This document shows positions 43,651 through 51,654 of a stretch of 64,000 nt of DNA, piece by piece. The notes under the pieces are model-generated. The model saw only the letters and a list, made by a program, of their open reading frames with translations. It was not told where the DNA came from and ran no database searches. The DNA comes from Plantibacter sp. Leaf314. Lineage in GTDB: Bacteria; Actinomycetota; Actinomycetes; Actinomycetales; Microbacteriaceae. The stretch covers positions 1-64,000 of the forward strand of contig NZ_LMOB01000001.1 of NCBI RefSeq assembly GCF_001423185.1, given 5' to 3'. Numbering within the stretch: position 1 is the stretch's first letter; the number at the start of each line of letters is the position of its first letter. Position numbers and translations under genes: made by a program.

Positions 43651-45468
43651 CTACCGTCCGGCCTGCAACTGCTCCCGGAGCTCGTCGAGGCGGACGGCGA
43701 TGCCGAGCCGGAACATGCGCTCGTCCTCGCGCCAGGACGCTCCGAGCACCTGGTCCAGGCGGTCGAGTCGCTGCAGGATCGTGTTCGTGTGGAAGTTGAG
43801 GGCCCGCGCGGTCCGGGTGGGGCTCGCGTTGTTCCGCACGAACGCGCGCAAGGTGCCCAGCAGGTCCGCGTTCCGCTCCGTGTCGTACCGCCGGACGAGT
43901 CCGATGGTGTCACGCAGGAAGTCGGCCAGGGCCCGCGCATCGGTGTCGAAGATCGCGGAGTAGGGCAGGAAGTCGTCGGTCGATGCGGTGAGGTCCGTGA
44001 GTTCGAGCGCCGCGATGAGCCTGGCGGTGCGCATCGCTGTCGTGAACGAGGAGGCGAGGGCACCGGGAGCCGCACGGGGGACGACGGCGACCACCGGATG
44101 CTGGAGGCCCGACGCGATGTGCCGGCGGAGCGCCTCGGCGTCGAGGGGCCGACGGTCGGAGGCGTGCGCCGCGACGACGTACCCGCGGTATTCGCCCACG
44201 AGGGCATGGTCGTCCAGTTGGCGGCTGAGCGCGCGGGCGGCCGCGGTCTGTTGATCGCCCGGGACCGCGAGCAGCAGTAGGGAGTCCAGTGCCTGCAGGT
44301 CGATCCCGAGGCGACGCGCGCGTCGCTCGACGTCGGTCCGTCGTTCGGGCACGTCGTCGAGGAGGTCGGCGATGAGTTCGCTGCGGATCCGGTGGTCGGC
44401 GCCGGACGCGGCCTCCTGTTGGAGTTCGAGGAGCGCCGCGACCTGGGCGGCGCGCTCGACGGTGCGGATGTCGACGGCGCCGAGGTCGAACGCCCCGTCG
44501 CCGAGGATCAGCGCACCGAAGTGCCGGGTCCCGGCCGACAGGGCGGCGATCGCCCCGACACCGCCACTCGCGACCGTGACGCAGTGCCCGGAACGCCGGC
44601 TCTCGGCGATGGCCGCTCGGGCGTCGTCGTCGAGGTCGAGCATGCCGGCCGAGAGCGGCAGGCCGGCGGCGGCGATCACGCGGTCCTGCGCGTCCGTCAC
44701 GGCGACGGCCCGGCCGAGTGCGGTGGCGAGCGTCTCGGCGACCGGTGCGAACCCGCCCCCGGCGAGGACCGCCTGCACGAGTTCCTGGTGGACGGTGTTC
44801 GCGCGGTCGCGCTCGACGAGATGCGCCGTGAGGTCGGCGAGGGTCCGGCGGCTGGCGTCCTCCGAGTCCTGCAGATCGCGCAAGGTCTGCGTCGTCTGCA
44901 GGATCACCGAGGCGTGGTCGGCGAGCGCCGAGAGGAGTGCGACCTCCTCGGCGGAGAAGTCCTTCCGGTCGCGGTTGCCGACGAACAGCACCCCGAGCAC
45001 GTCGTCGCTCGTGAGCATGGGCACGCCGAGCAGCGACACGAGCCCTTCCGCGGCGACGGCGTCGTCGATCCCGCGTTCGTGTCGATCGGTCGTGTAGTCG
45101 GAGTACTCGGCGACCCACTGCGCCGTCCGTGATTCGACGACGACGCTCGCGAGCCCACGACCCGGCGGCACGCGGAGGGTCTGGAAGGAGGCGCTGACGG
45201 AGCCGCTCGTCTCACGGACCCGCAGCTCGTGGGTGACGGGGTCGAACTCGGACAGGTAGGCGAGGTCGACGCCCATCATCTCGTGGGCACGCTGGACGAG
45301 CCGGGCGAGCACGGCATCACTGTCGCGGAGCTCGGCGAGTTCGCGGGCACTGGAGAACAGGGCGGACAACTCGTGTTCGCGGCGTCGCAGCCGGATCAGT
45401 TCCTGCTGGGGATCGGCATCGGCGTGATCGAAACCGGTGGCCGTTCGCGCGTCGGCAGGCTCTCGCAT
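43651..45468 (-). CDS. GAF-domain regulator with PucR-type C-terminal HTH (paralogue)
   Basis: The 605-residue protein has the same plan as the regulator at 34722: a GAF domain (about 30-200; LSALFSSARELAELRDSDAVLARLVQRAHEMMG), a central region and a C-terminal HTH (about 555-605; LNFHTNTILQRLDRLDQVLG). The start at MREPADAR has AGGAG six bases upstream. It converges on the cupin gene and is divergent from the HMG-CoA reductase gene, so that operon is its likely target. Confidence 0.85.
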   Translation of the reverse strand: MREPADARTATGFDHADADPQQELIRLRRREHELSALFSSARELAELRDSDAVLARLVQRAHEMMGVDLAYLSEFDPVTHELRVRETSGSVSASFQTLRVPPGRGLASVVVESRTAQWVAEYSDYTTDRHERGIDDAVAAEGLVSLLGVPMLTSDDVLGVLFVGNRDRKDFSAEEVALLSALADHASVILQTTQTLRDLQDSEDASRRTLADLTAHLVERDRANTVHQELVQAVLAGGGFAPVAETLATALGRAVAVTDAQDRVIAAAGLPLSAGMLDLDDDARAAIAESRRSGHCVTVASGGVGAIAALSAGTRHFGALILGDGAFDLGAVDIRTVERAAQVAALLELQQEAASGADHRIRSELIADLLDDVPERRTDVERRARRLGIDLQALDSLLLLAVPGDQQTAAARALSRQLDDHALVGEYRGYVVAAHASDRRPLDAEALRRHIASGLQHPVVAVVPRAAPGALASSFTTAMRTARLIAALELTDLTASTDDFLPYSAIFDTDARALADFLRDTIGLVRRYDTERNADLLGTLRAFVRNNASPTRTARALNFHTNTILQRLDRLDQVLGASWREDERMFRLGIAVRLDELREQLQAGR

Positions 45469-45493
45469 CGGGTCTCCTGACTGGTCCCTCAGG

Positions 45494-45499
45494 AGTCTA
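45494..45499 (-). promoter_or_regulatory. Putative -10 box of second GAF-PucR gene
   Basis: On the minus strand the hexamer is TAGACT, 25 bases before the ATG. It matches the -10 box of the paralogous gene. Confidence 0.4.
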
Positions 45500-45592
45500 A
45501 GGTGATCGTCCGTCGAGAGGCGTGTGTCATCCACCCACACGATCGCAGATCCACTGAGTCATCCGCCCATCGTCGTCGATGATCCCCGCTCG

Positions 45593-45598
45593 TAGGGT
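45593..45598 (+). promoter_or_regulatory. Putative -10 box of the HMG-CoA reductase operon
   Basis: TAGGGT would start transcription near 45605, about 48 bases before the ATG at 45653. It sits in the gap shared with the divergent GAF-PucR gene. Confidence 0.4.
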
Positions 45599-45652
45599 CA
45601 TCATGACCGCAGCGCCGAGGACCCGGTGTCTGCATGTACCGAAGGGCGAGCC

Positions 45653-46927
45653 ATGCCGAGAAACAGCCGAATCCAGGGGCTGCGCGACCACACCACCGAG
45701 GAGCGACTCGAGCTCGTCGCCGAGGGTGCCGGCGTGCCGGTCGGGGCGCTCGCCGCCCTGCATCCCGACGCCGGGCTGTCGATCGCCCAAGCGGACCACC
45801 TGGTCGAGAACGTCGTCGGCGTCATCGCCATCCCGGTGGGTGTCGCCACCAACTTCACCGTCGACGGCGAGGATCGCCTCGTCCCCATGGCGACGGAGGA
45901 ACCCAGCGTCGTCGCCGCGGCCTCCAACGCAGCCCGGATCGCGCGGGTGCACGGCGGGTTCCGCACCTCGTCGTCGGGTGACGTGATGATCGCGCAGATC
46001 CAGATCCTCGACGCGGTCGACCCGCACGCCGCACGACTCCGGGTCCTGGAGGCGCGCGAGGAACTGCTCGCCCTCGCGAACGAGCTGGACCCGATCCTCG
46101 TCTCCTTCGGCGGGGGTGCCAGGGACATCGAGGTCCGGGTCTTGCCGACGCGGGTGGGCACCCAGGTCATCGTCCACCTCCACGTCGACGTCCGTGACGC
46201 CATGGGCGCGAACGCCGTCAACACCATGGCGGAGGCGATCGCACCGCGTCTCGCCGAGATCGCCGGCTCGCGCACCCTCCTGCGGATCCTGACGAACAAG
46301 GCCGACCAGCGCATCACCCGCGCCAGGGCCGTGTTCGACGCCGAACTCCTCGGCGGACCACAGGTGGTCGCAGACATCGTCGCCGCGAGCGCCTTCGCCG
46401 AAGCCGACCCGTACCGGGCGGCCACGCACAACAAGGGCATCATGAACGGCATCACCGCCGTCGTCCTCGCCACCGGCAACGACACCCGCGCGGTCGAGGC
46501 GGGCTGCCACTCCCACGCCGCGCGGTCCGGCCGGTACTCGGCGCTGTCGCAGTTCGAACAGGACGCCGACGGGAACCTGGTCGGCACGATCGAGGTCCCG
46601 CTGGCCGTCGGGCTCGTCGGGGGAGCCACGAAGGCGCACCCGACCGCGCAGGCGGGCGTCACCCTCCTCGGCGTCGAGACGGCCAGGGAACTGGCGGCCG
46701 TCATCGCCTCCGTCGGCCTCGCCCAGAACCTGGCCGCCTGTCGTGCGCTCGCCGCGGAGGGTATCCAGCGCGGCCACATGACCCTGCACGCGAGGACGAT
46801 CGCGGCGAGCGCCGGTGCGACGGTGGACGAGATCGGCGCGGTGGCGGCGCGGATCGTCGCCGACCGTCGGATCCGGGTCGAGTACGCGCGCGAGGTCCTC
46901 GACGAGCTCCGGGCCGGAACCGCATGA
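45653..46927 (+). CDS. mvaA: Hydroxymethylglutaryl-CoA reductase, class II (degradative type)
   Basis: It interconverts mevalonate plus CoA and HMG-CoA using NAD(P). The 424-residue protein closely follows the Pseudomonas mevalonii enzyme: LVENVVGVIAIPVGVATNF, TEEPSVVAAASNAARIAR and RDAMGANAVNTMAEAIAP. The catalytic residues are Glu83 (EEPS), Lys261 (HNKGIMNG), Asp277 (GNDTRAVEAG) and His375 (RGHMTLHAR), with spacing like the known enzyme. Class II forms in mevalonate users run in the oxidative direction. The start has GAAGGGCGAG upstream. It overlaps the lyase gene by four bases, repeating the mvaAB layout. Confidence 0.93.
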   Translation: MPRNSRIQGLRDHTTEERLELVAEGAGVPVGALAALHPDAGLSIAQADHLVENVVGVIAIPVGVATNFTVDGEDRLVPMATEEPSVVAAASNAARIARVHGGFRTSSSGDVMIAQIQILDAVDPHAARLRVLEAREELLALANELDPILVSFGGGARDIEVRVLPTRVGTQVIVHLHVDVRDAMGANAVNTMAEAIAPRLAEIAGSRTLLRILTNKADQRITRARAVFDAELLGGPQVVADIVAASAFAEADPYRAATHNKGIMNGITAVVLATGNDTRAVEAGCHSHAARSGRYSALSQFEQDADGNLVGTIEVPLAVGLVGGATKAHPTAQAGVTLLGVETARELAAVIASVGLAQNLAACRALAAEGIQRGHMTLHARTIAASAGATVDEIGAVAARIVADRRIRVEYAREVLDELRAGTA

Positions 46928-47904
46928 GCGGGCTCCCGCGGCCACAGGTGGAGCCGGTCGACGGGCTGCCGACGCGTGTGCGCGTGTACGAGGTGGCGCC
47001 GCGTGACGGGTTGCAGGCCGAGACGGACATCCTGCCCACCGCGGTGAAGGCGGAGCTGTGTCGGCGCCTGTACGAGGCGGGGTCGCGCGATCTCGAGGTG
47101 ACGAGTTTCGTGCCGGCCACCTGGATCCCGCAGTTCGCGGATGCGGAACGACTCGTCGCGGAGCTCGAGGTGCCGTCGGGGGCCCGTGCCGTCGCCCTCG
47201 TGCCGAACCTGCGAGGCCTGCATCGTGCGTTGGACGCGGGCATCCGTGCGGTGTCGGTGGTCGTCAGCGCCTCGGAGTCCTTCGCGCGGGCGAACCTCAA
47301 CACCTCGCGCGAGGGCGCCATCGAACGGGCCGAGGAGGTCGTGGCGGCGGCGACTGCCGCCGACGTCCCGGTCCGCGGCTACGTGTCGATGGCGTTCGGC
47401 GATCCGTGGGAGGGTGCCGTGGATCCGGCGACGGTCGTCGACGCGGTCGTGCGTCTGCACCGTGCCGGATGTTCGACGGTCGCGATCAGCGACACGATCG
47501 GTGTGGGGACCCCGGGGCTCACGACGCGGATGGTCCGGGACGTGCTCGACGCGGGGATCCCCGTGGATGCGGTCGCGCTGCACCTGCACGACACCTACGG
47601 TCAGGGGCTCGCGAACGTGTATGCGGCGCTCTCGCTCGGGGTCGCGGAGTTCGACTCGTCCGTCGGAGGCCTGGGTCGGTGCCCGTACGCGAAGGGTGCC
47701 ACCGGTAACCTCGCCACGGAGGACCTCGTGTGGATGCTCCACGGTCTCGGCATCGAGACCGGTCTCGACCTCGACGCCCTCGCCGCGACGACCGCCTGGC
47801 TGTCGCGCGTCCGGGGCGTCGGAGCCCCGTCGAGCGTGGCGACGGCCTTCGCGGCCGCAGCGTCATCGGTCGACACCCCGAACGCCACTGGAGGCAGCAG
47901 ATGA
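46924..47904 (+). CDS. mvaB: Hydroxymethylglutaryl-CoA lyase
   Basis: It splits HMG-CoA to acetyl-CoA and acetoacetate. In 326 residues the TIM-barrel signature is plain: EVAPRDGLQAE (catalytic Arg, Asp), SDTIGVGTPG, His220 and His222 in HLHDTYGQGL, and the active-site Cys253 in GGLGRCPYAKGATGN. One change is the second Gly of the usual GGLGGCP to Arg. It overlaps the reductase by four bases, so the two products are made together. Leucine catabolism also uses this lyase, but none of its other genes is here. Confidence 0.93.
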   Translation: MSGLPRPQVEPVDGLPTRVRVYEVAPRDGLQAETDILPTAVKAELCRRLYEAGSRDLEVTSFVPATWIPQFADAERLVAELEVPSGARAVALVPNLRGLHRALDAGIRAVSVVVSASESFARANLNTSREGAIERAEEVVAAATAADVPVRGYVSMAFGDPWEGAVDPATVVDAVVRLHRAGCSTVAISDTIGVGTPGLTTRMVRDVLDAGIPVDAVALHLHDTYGQGLANVYAALSLGVAEFDSSVGGLGRCPYAKGATGNLATEDLVWMLHGLGIETGLDLDALAATTAWLSRVRGVGAPSSVATAFAAAASSVDTPNATGGSR

Positions 47905-48575
47905 GGCACACCGACGAGTACGTGCTCGACGACGTCGAGGCGGTGCGCGCCCTCGTGCGTGAACACCCCTGGGCCACGGTGGTCAGTCACGTGCCGGGTC
48001 GGGGTCTCGTCTCCTCGCACTACCCGATGCTGCTCGACGAGGACGAGGACGGGATCGTCCTCCTCAGCCACGTCGGGCGTCCGGACGAGCGGCTGCACGA
48101 GCTCGGACAGCATGAGGCGATGGTGATCGTCTCCGGCCCACAGGGGTACGTGTCGCCGAGTTGGTACGACACGACGCCGGCGGTGCCCACCTGGAACTTC
48201 GCGGTCGCCCACCTGTACGGTGTGCCCGAGCTGCTGTCCGACGAGGAGAACCTGCGGGTGCTCGACCGCCTCGTGGCCCACTTCGAGCGGGTCCTGCCCG
48301 AGCCGTACCTGATGAACGGGACGATCGCGAACAGCGAGTACGCGGCCCGGATCGTCCACGGCACCGTCGGCTTCCGCATGCGCGTGACCCGGATCGAGGC
48401 CAAGGAGAAGATGAGTCAGGACAAGCCGGCCGAGGTCGTGGAGCGCGTGATCGCGGCCCTCGGCGAGCCGGGACCGTATCGGAATCCGGCGCTGGCGGCA
48501 CGGATGGGCGCGATCCACGGCATCGGCACCGGAGCCGCCGCGGCGACCACCGACGGCGGGGTGGCGGCATCGTGA
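47901..48575 (+). CDS. PaiB-like FMN-binding family protein
   Basis: The 224-residue protein has the FMN_bind_2 motifs of the PaiB family: VREHPWATVVSHVPGRGLVSSHYPMLL, HVGRPDERLHEL, GPQGYVSPSWY and PTWNFAVAHLYG. PaiB was described in Bacillus as a negative regulator of sporulation and protease genes, but the fold suggests a flavin enzyme. Its position between HMG-CoA lyase and amidohydrolase genes, with four-base overlaps on both sides, ties it to this pathway. Confidence 0.85.
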   Translation: MRHTDEYVLDDVEAVRALVREHPWATVVSHVPGRGLVSSHYPMLLDEDEDGIVLLSHVGRPDERLHELGQHEAMVIVSGPQGYVSPSWYDTTPAVPTWNFAVAHLYGVPELLSDEENLRVLDRLVAHFERVLPEPYLMNGTIANSEYAARIVHGTVGFRMRVTRIEAKEKMSQDKPAEVVERVIAALGEPGPYRNPALAARMGAIHGIGTGAAAATTDGGVAAS

Positions 48576-50041
48576 CGGACGCGGCGCTGACGCTGCTGAA
48601 CGCGCGGCCGTACGGCCAGGATCCCGTCGACCTCGTGATCCGCGACGGTCGCATCGCCGGAATCGGCCCGGCAGGGACCCTCGAGACCGCCGGGGAGGTC
48701 GTCGACGTCGCCGGCCGCAGCATCGGGCCGGGCCTGTGGGACGCCCACGTCCACCTGACCCAGTGGGTGATCCAGCGGCGTCGGATCGACCTGACGGAGA
48801 CCGCGAGCGCCGCCGACGTCCTGGCAGCCGTCCGTCGCGCGGTCGACACCGGTGCACCGCTCACCGACGGATTCCTCATGGGGTACGGCTTCCGAGACGG
48901 CCTGTGGGCGCAGCCGGCGACGCTCGCCGCGTTGGAGGCCACCGAGTCGGACCTCCCCGTGATCCTCGTCAGCGGTGACCTGCACTGCGCGTGGATGAAC
49001 ACCCGGGCCGCGCACCGGCTCGGCCTGGAGCTCGACGCGAGCGGTGTCGTCGCCGAAGCACCGTGGATCGACGCACTGCAACGGATCGACCAGCACTCGG
49101 GGCTCGCCGTCCACGCCTATCGCGACGCCGCCGAGGACGCAGCGCGACGCGGTGTCGTCGGCGTCGTCGAATTCGAGAACACCGACAACCTCGGTGAGTG
49201 GTCCGAGCGCATCGCCGGCGGGGCGACGAGCCTGCGGATCGAGGCCGCCGCCTGGCCGGACCGCCTCGAATCCGTCATCGCGGCCGGTCTCCGTACCGGG
49301 GACCCGATCGACCCGGCTGGCCTCCTCACCATGGGCCGCCTGAAGGTCGTCGTCGACGGTTCCCTCAACACGCGGACCGCCTGGTGCTGGGACCCGTACC
49401 CGGGTGCCGATCCGTCGAGCCCGCACGCCTGCGGCGTCGAGAGCGTCTCGATCGACGAGCTGCGCCGGCTGTTGGAGCGTGCGAGGGGCGCCGGGATCGA
49501 GGCTGCCGTGCACGCCATCGGCGACCGTGCCAACACCGAGGTCCTCGACACCTTCGAAGCGCTGGGGATGCGCGGGGTCGTCGAACACGCGCAGCTCGTG
49601 CGCGAGGAGGACTTCGCCCGGTTCGCCGAGCTCGGACTCATCGCGAGCGTGCAACCCGAGCACGCGATGGACGACCGCGACGTCGCCGATCGCCACTGGA
49701 GCGGCCGCACGGGTCGCGCCTTCGCCTTCGGATCGCTGCACCGTGCCGGGGTCGGGCTCCGGCTCGGATCCGACGCCCCGGTCTCGCCGCTGGACCCGTG
49801 GCAGGCGATCGCCGCCGCGACGACCAGGAGTCGCGACGGCCGCGACGCCTGGCACCCCGAACAACGGCTCCCGATGGACGTCGCCCTCACGGCGAGCGTG
49901 CGGACGTCGATCGCGGTCGGACAACCCGCCGACCTCGTCATCACCGACCTCGACCCGCTCAGCACCGACCCCGAGCGGTTGCGGTCGATGCCGGTGTCCG
50001 CGACCCTGCTCGGCGGCCGCTTCACGTGGAGGGCCATCTGA
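48572..50041 (+). CDS. YtcJ-like amidohydrolase
   Basis: In 489 residues it has the metal-dependent hydrolase fold: GLWDAHVHL (two metal His) near 55-65, a Lys in KVVVDGSLNTRTAW, His in VHAIGDRANTEVLD and VVEHAQLVREEDF, and Asp in GSDAPVSPLDPW. The family (amidohydrolase 3) cleaves amide or related bonds, with few known substrates. It starts with GTG overlapping the PaiB-like stop. Together with the next two genes it makes a set of three hydrolases. Confidence 0.87.
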   Translation: MTDAALTLLNARPYGQDPVDLVIRDGRIAGIGPAGTLETAGEVVDVAGRSIGPGLWDAHVHLTQWVIQRRRIDLTETASAADVLAAVRRAVDTGAPLTDGFLMGYGFRDGLWAQPATLAALEATESDLPVILVSGDLHCAWMNTRAAHRLGLELDASGVVAEAPWIDALQRIDQHSGLAVHAYRDAAEDAARRGVVGVVEFENTDNLGEWSERIAGGATSLRIEAAAWPDRLESVIAAGLRTGDPIDPAGLLTMGRLKVVVDGSLNTRTAWCWDPYPGADPSSPHACGVESVSIDELRRLLERARGAGIEAAVHAIGDRANTEVLDTFEALGMRGVVEHAQLVREEDFARFAELGLIASVQPEHAMDDRDVADRHWSGRTGRAFAFGSLHRAGVGLRLGSDAPVSPLDPWQAIAAATTRSRDGRDAWHPEQRLPMDVALTASVRTSIAVGQPADLVITDLDPLSTDPERLRSMPVSATLLGGRFTWRAI

Positions 50042-51654
50042 TGCGCGGGTCGCAGCTGTTCAGCAACGCGCGGGTCTTCACCGGCACCGACGAGACGGGG
50101 TTCGCCTCGGCGTTCCGCATCGTCGACGGACGCTTCGACTGGGTGGGCGATGCGGCGGACGTCGCGGGCGAGCCCGCCGTCGACCTCGGCGGGCGGACGG
50201 TGCTGCCCGGCCTCATCGACAGCCACACCCATCCGGCGCTCATGGCCGCCACCGCCGTGGCAGCCGAGTGCTTCCCGCCGTCCGTGGTGTCGATCACCGG
50301 CCTCGTCGACCGCCTCCGCGAGCACGCGGCGACCCTGACCTCAGCGAGCGCCTGGGTCCTCGGTCGCGGCTTCGACGACACGAAGTTCCCCGAGGGACGC
50401 ATGCCGACGGCGGCGGACCTCGACGCCGTGTCCACCGAGCGGCCCGTCCTCGTCTGGCGTTGCGACGCCCACTCCGCCGTTTGCAACAGCGCGGCGCTCA
50501 GACTCGCGGGCATCACCGCCACGACACCCGACCCGCCCGGCGCGCGCTTCGAACGTGGACCGGCCGGCGAACCGAACGGCGTCCTCACCGAGATCGCCGC
50601 GGTCGAGGCCGTCTCGCGGTTCATCCCGGTCCCGGAGCGCGAGGAACAGCGCGCATCGTTGGTGGCGATCGGCGAGGAACTGGCGTCCCGCGGGATCGTG
50701 GCGGTGTGCGACCTGCTGTCGAACCGTCTGCACGACCCCCTCGATGCCTTCCGGAGCGCCGCCGATCAGGGCCTGCGCACCCGGGTCGCCCTCTACCCGG
50801 GGTGGGATCCGTCCGCGCCGCTCGCCGAGCTGACCGAGGACGACCGCGAGGGTCGGATCCGCATCGGCGGGGTCAAGGTCGTCCTCGACGGGGCCTACTC
50901 GAACCGCACGGCCTGGGTCGCCGAACCATACCCGGAATCCTGCGACCACGGACTCCGCCTCGTCGACGACGAGGACGTCCTCGCCGCAGGCGCCTGGGCT
51001 CGCCGCAACGGCGTCCAGCTCGCCGTGCACGCCATGGGCGACCGCGCGCTCGACCGCGTCGCGAGCCTCTTCGAACACGAGGAACCCTGGCTCGACGGGA
51101 TCCCGTCGGTCCGGATCGAGCACGCCACCATCATCAGCGAGCCCTACGCCGAACGACTCCGGTCCGCTCGGATGACGTTCGGGATCGCCACCCACACCGT
51201 CTTCTTCTTCGCCGAGTACGACGGGTACGAGCTGGCCCTGCGCGCCGAACAGGTGCCGGACGCCTACCCGATCGCGCGGCTGTACCGCACGATCGAACCG
51301 CTCGCGCTGTCTTCGGACCGTCCCGCGACCGCGTGGAGTGGCGCGGACGACGTCATGCTGAGCGTGGAGGCCGCGGTCCGACGCCAGGCCTACAACGGCG
51401 CCGACTTCGTCCCGGCCGAGGCGATCAGTGTCGCCCAAGCACTGCTGCTGTACACCGGACGGGCCGCGCTGCTCTCGCCCCTCGAGGGCGTCGGCCGGAT
51501 CGCTCCCGGATACGACGGCAGCTTCGCCGTCCTCGACCGTGACGTCTTCAGCGTGCCCACGGACGAGATCGCCGCCGTGCGGGTCGCCGAGACGTGGATC
51601 GACGGTGAGCAGGTGTACCGGCGTCCGCCGGAGGACGAGGAGGACCGGACATGA
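50041..51654 (+). CDS. YtcJ-like amidohydrolase (second copy)
   Basis: The 537-residue protein has GLIDSHTHPALMAATAV (metal His pair), GVKVVLDGAYSNRTAW, VHAMGDRALDRV and RIEHATIISEPY. The final SD-x-P stretch reads SSDRPATAWSGADDVM rather than the SDAPV of its neighbour, so the two copies are diverged and probably act on different substrates. Its ATG shares one base with the previous stop. Like its neighbour it lacks a signal peptide, so the substrate must be imported first. Confidence 0.86.
   Translation: MRGSQLFSNARVFTGTDETGFASAFRIVDGRFDWVGDAADVAGEPAVDLGGRTVLPGLIDSHTHPALMAATAVAAECFPPSVVSITGLVDRLREHAATLTSASAWVLGRGFDDTKFPEGRMPTAADLDAVSTERPVLVWRCDAHSAVCNSAALRLAGITATTPDPPGARFERGPAGEPNGVLTEIAAVEAVSRFIPVPEREEQRASLVAIGEELASRGIVAVCDLLSNRLHDPLDAFRSAADQGLRTRVALYPGWDPSAPLAELTEDDREGRIRIGGVKVVLDGAYSNRTAWVAEPYPESCDHGLRLVDDEDVLAAGAWARRNGVQLAVHAMGDRALDRVASLFEHEEPWLDGIPSVRIEHATIISEPYAERLRSARMTFGIATHTVFFFAEYDGYELALRAEQVPDAYPIARLYRTIEPLALSSDRPATAWSGADDVMLSVEAAVRRQAYNGADFVPAEAISVAQALLLYTGRAALLSPLEGVGRIAPGYDGSFAVLDRDVFSVPTDEIAAVRVAETWIDGEQVYRRPPEDEEDRT

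Noticed and set aside
45653..47904. HMG-CoA reductase as part of mevalonate-based isoprenoid biosynthesis
   Set aside because: Class II sequence type, pairing with HMG-CoA lyase, and no mevalonate kinase, decarboxylase or HMG-CoA synthase nearby all favour catabolism.
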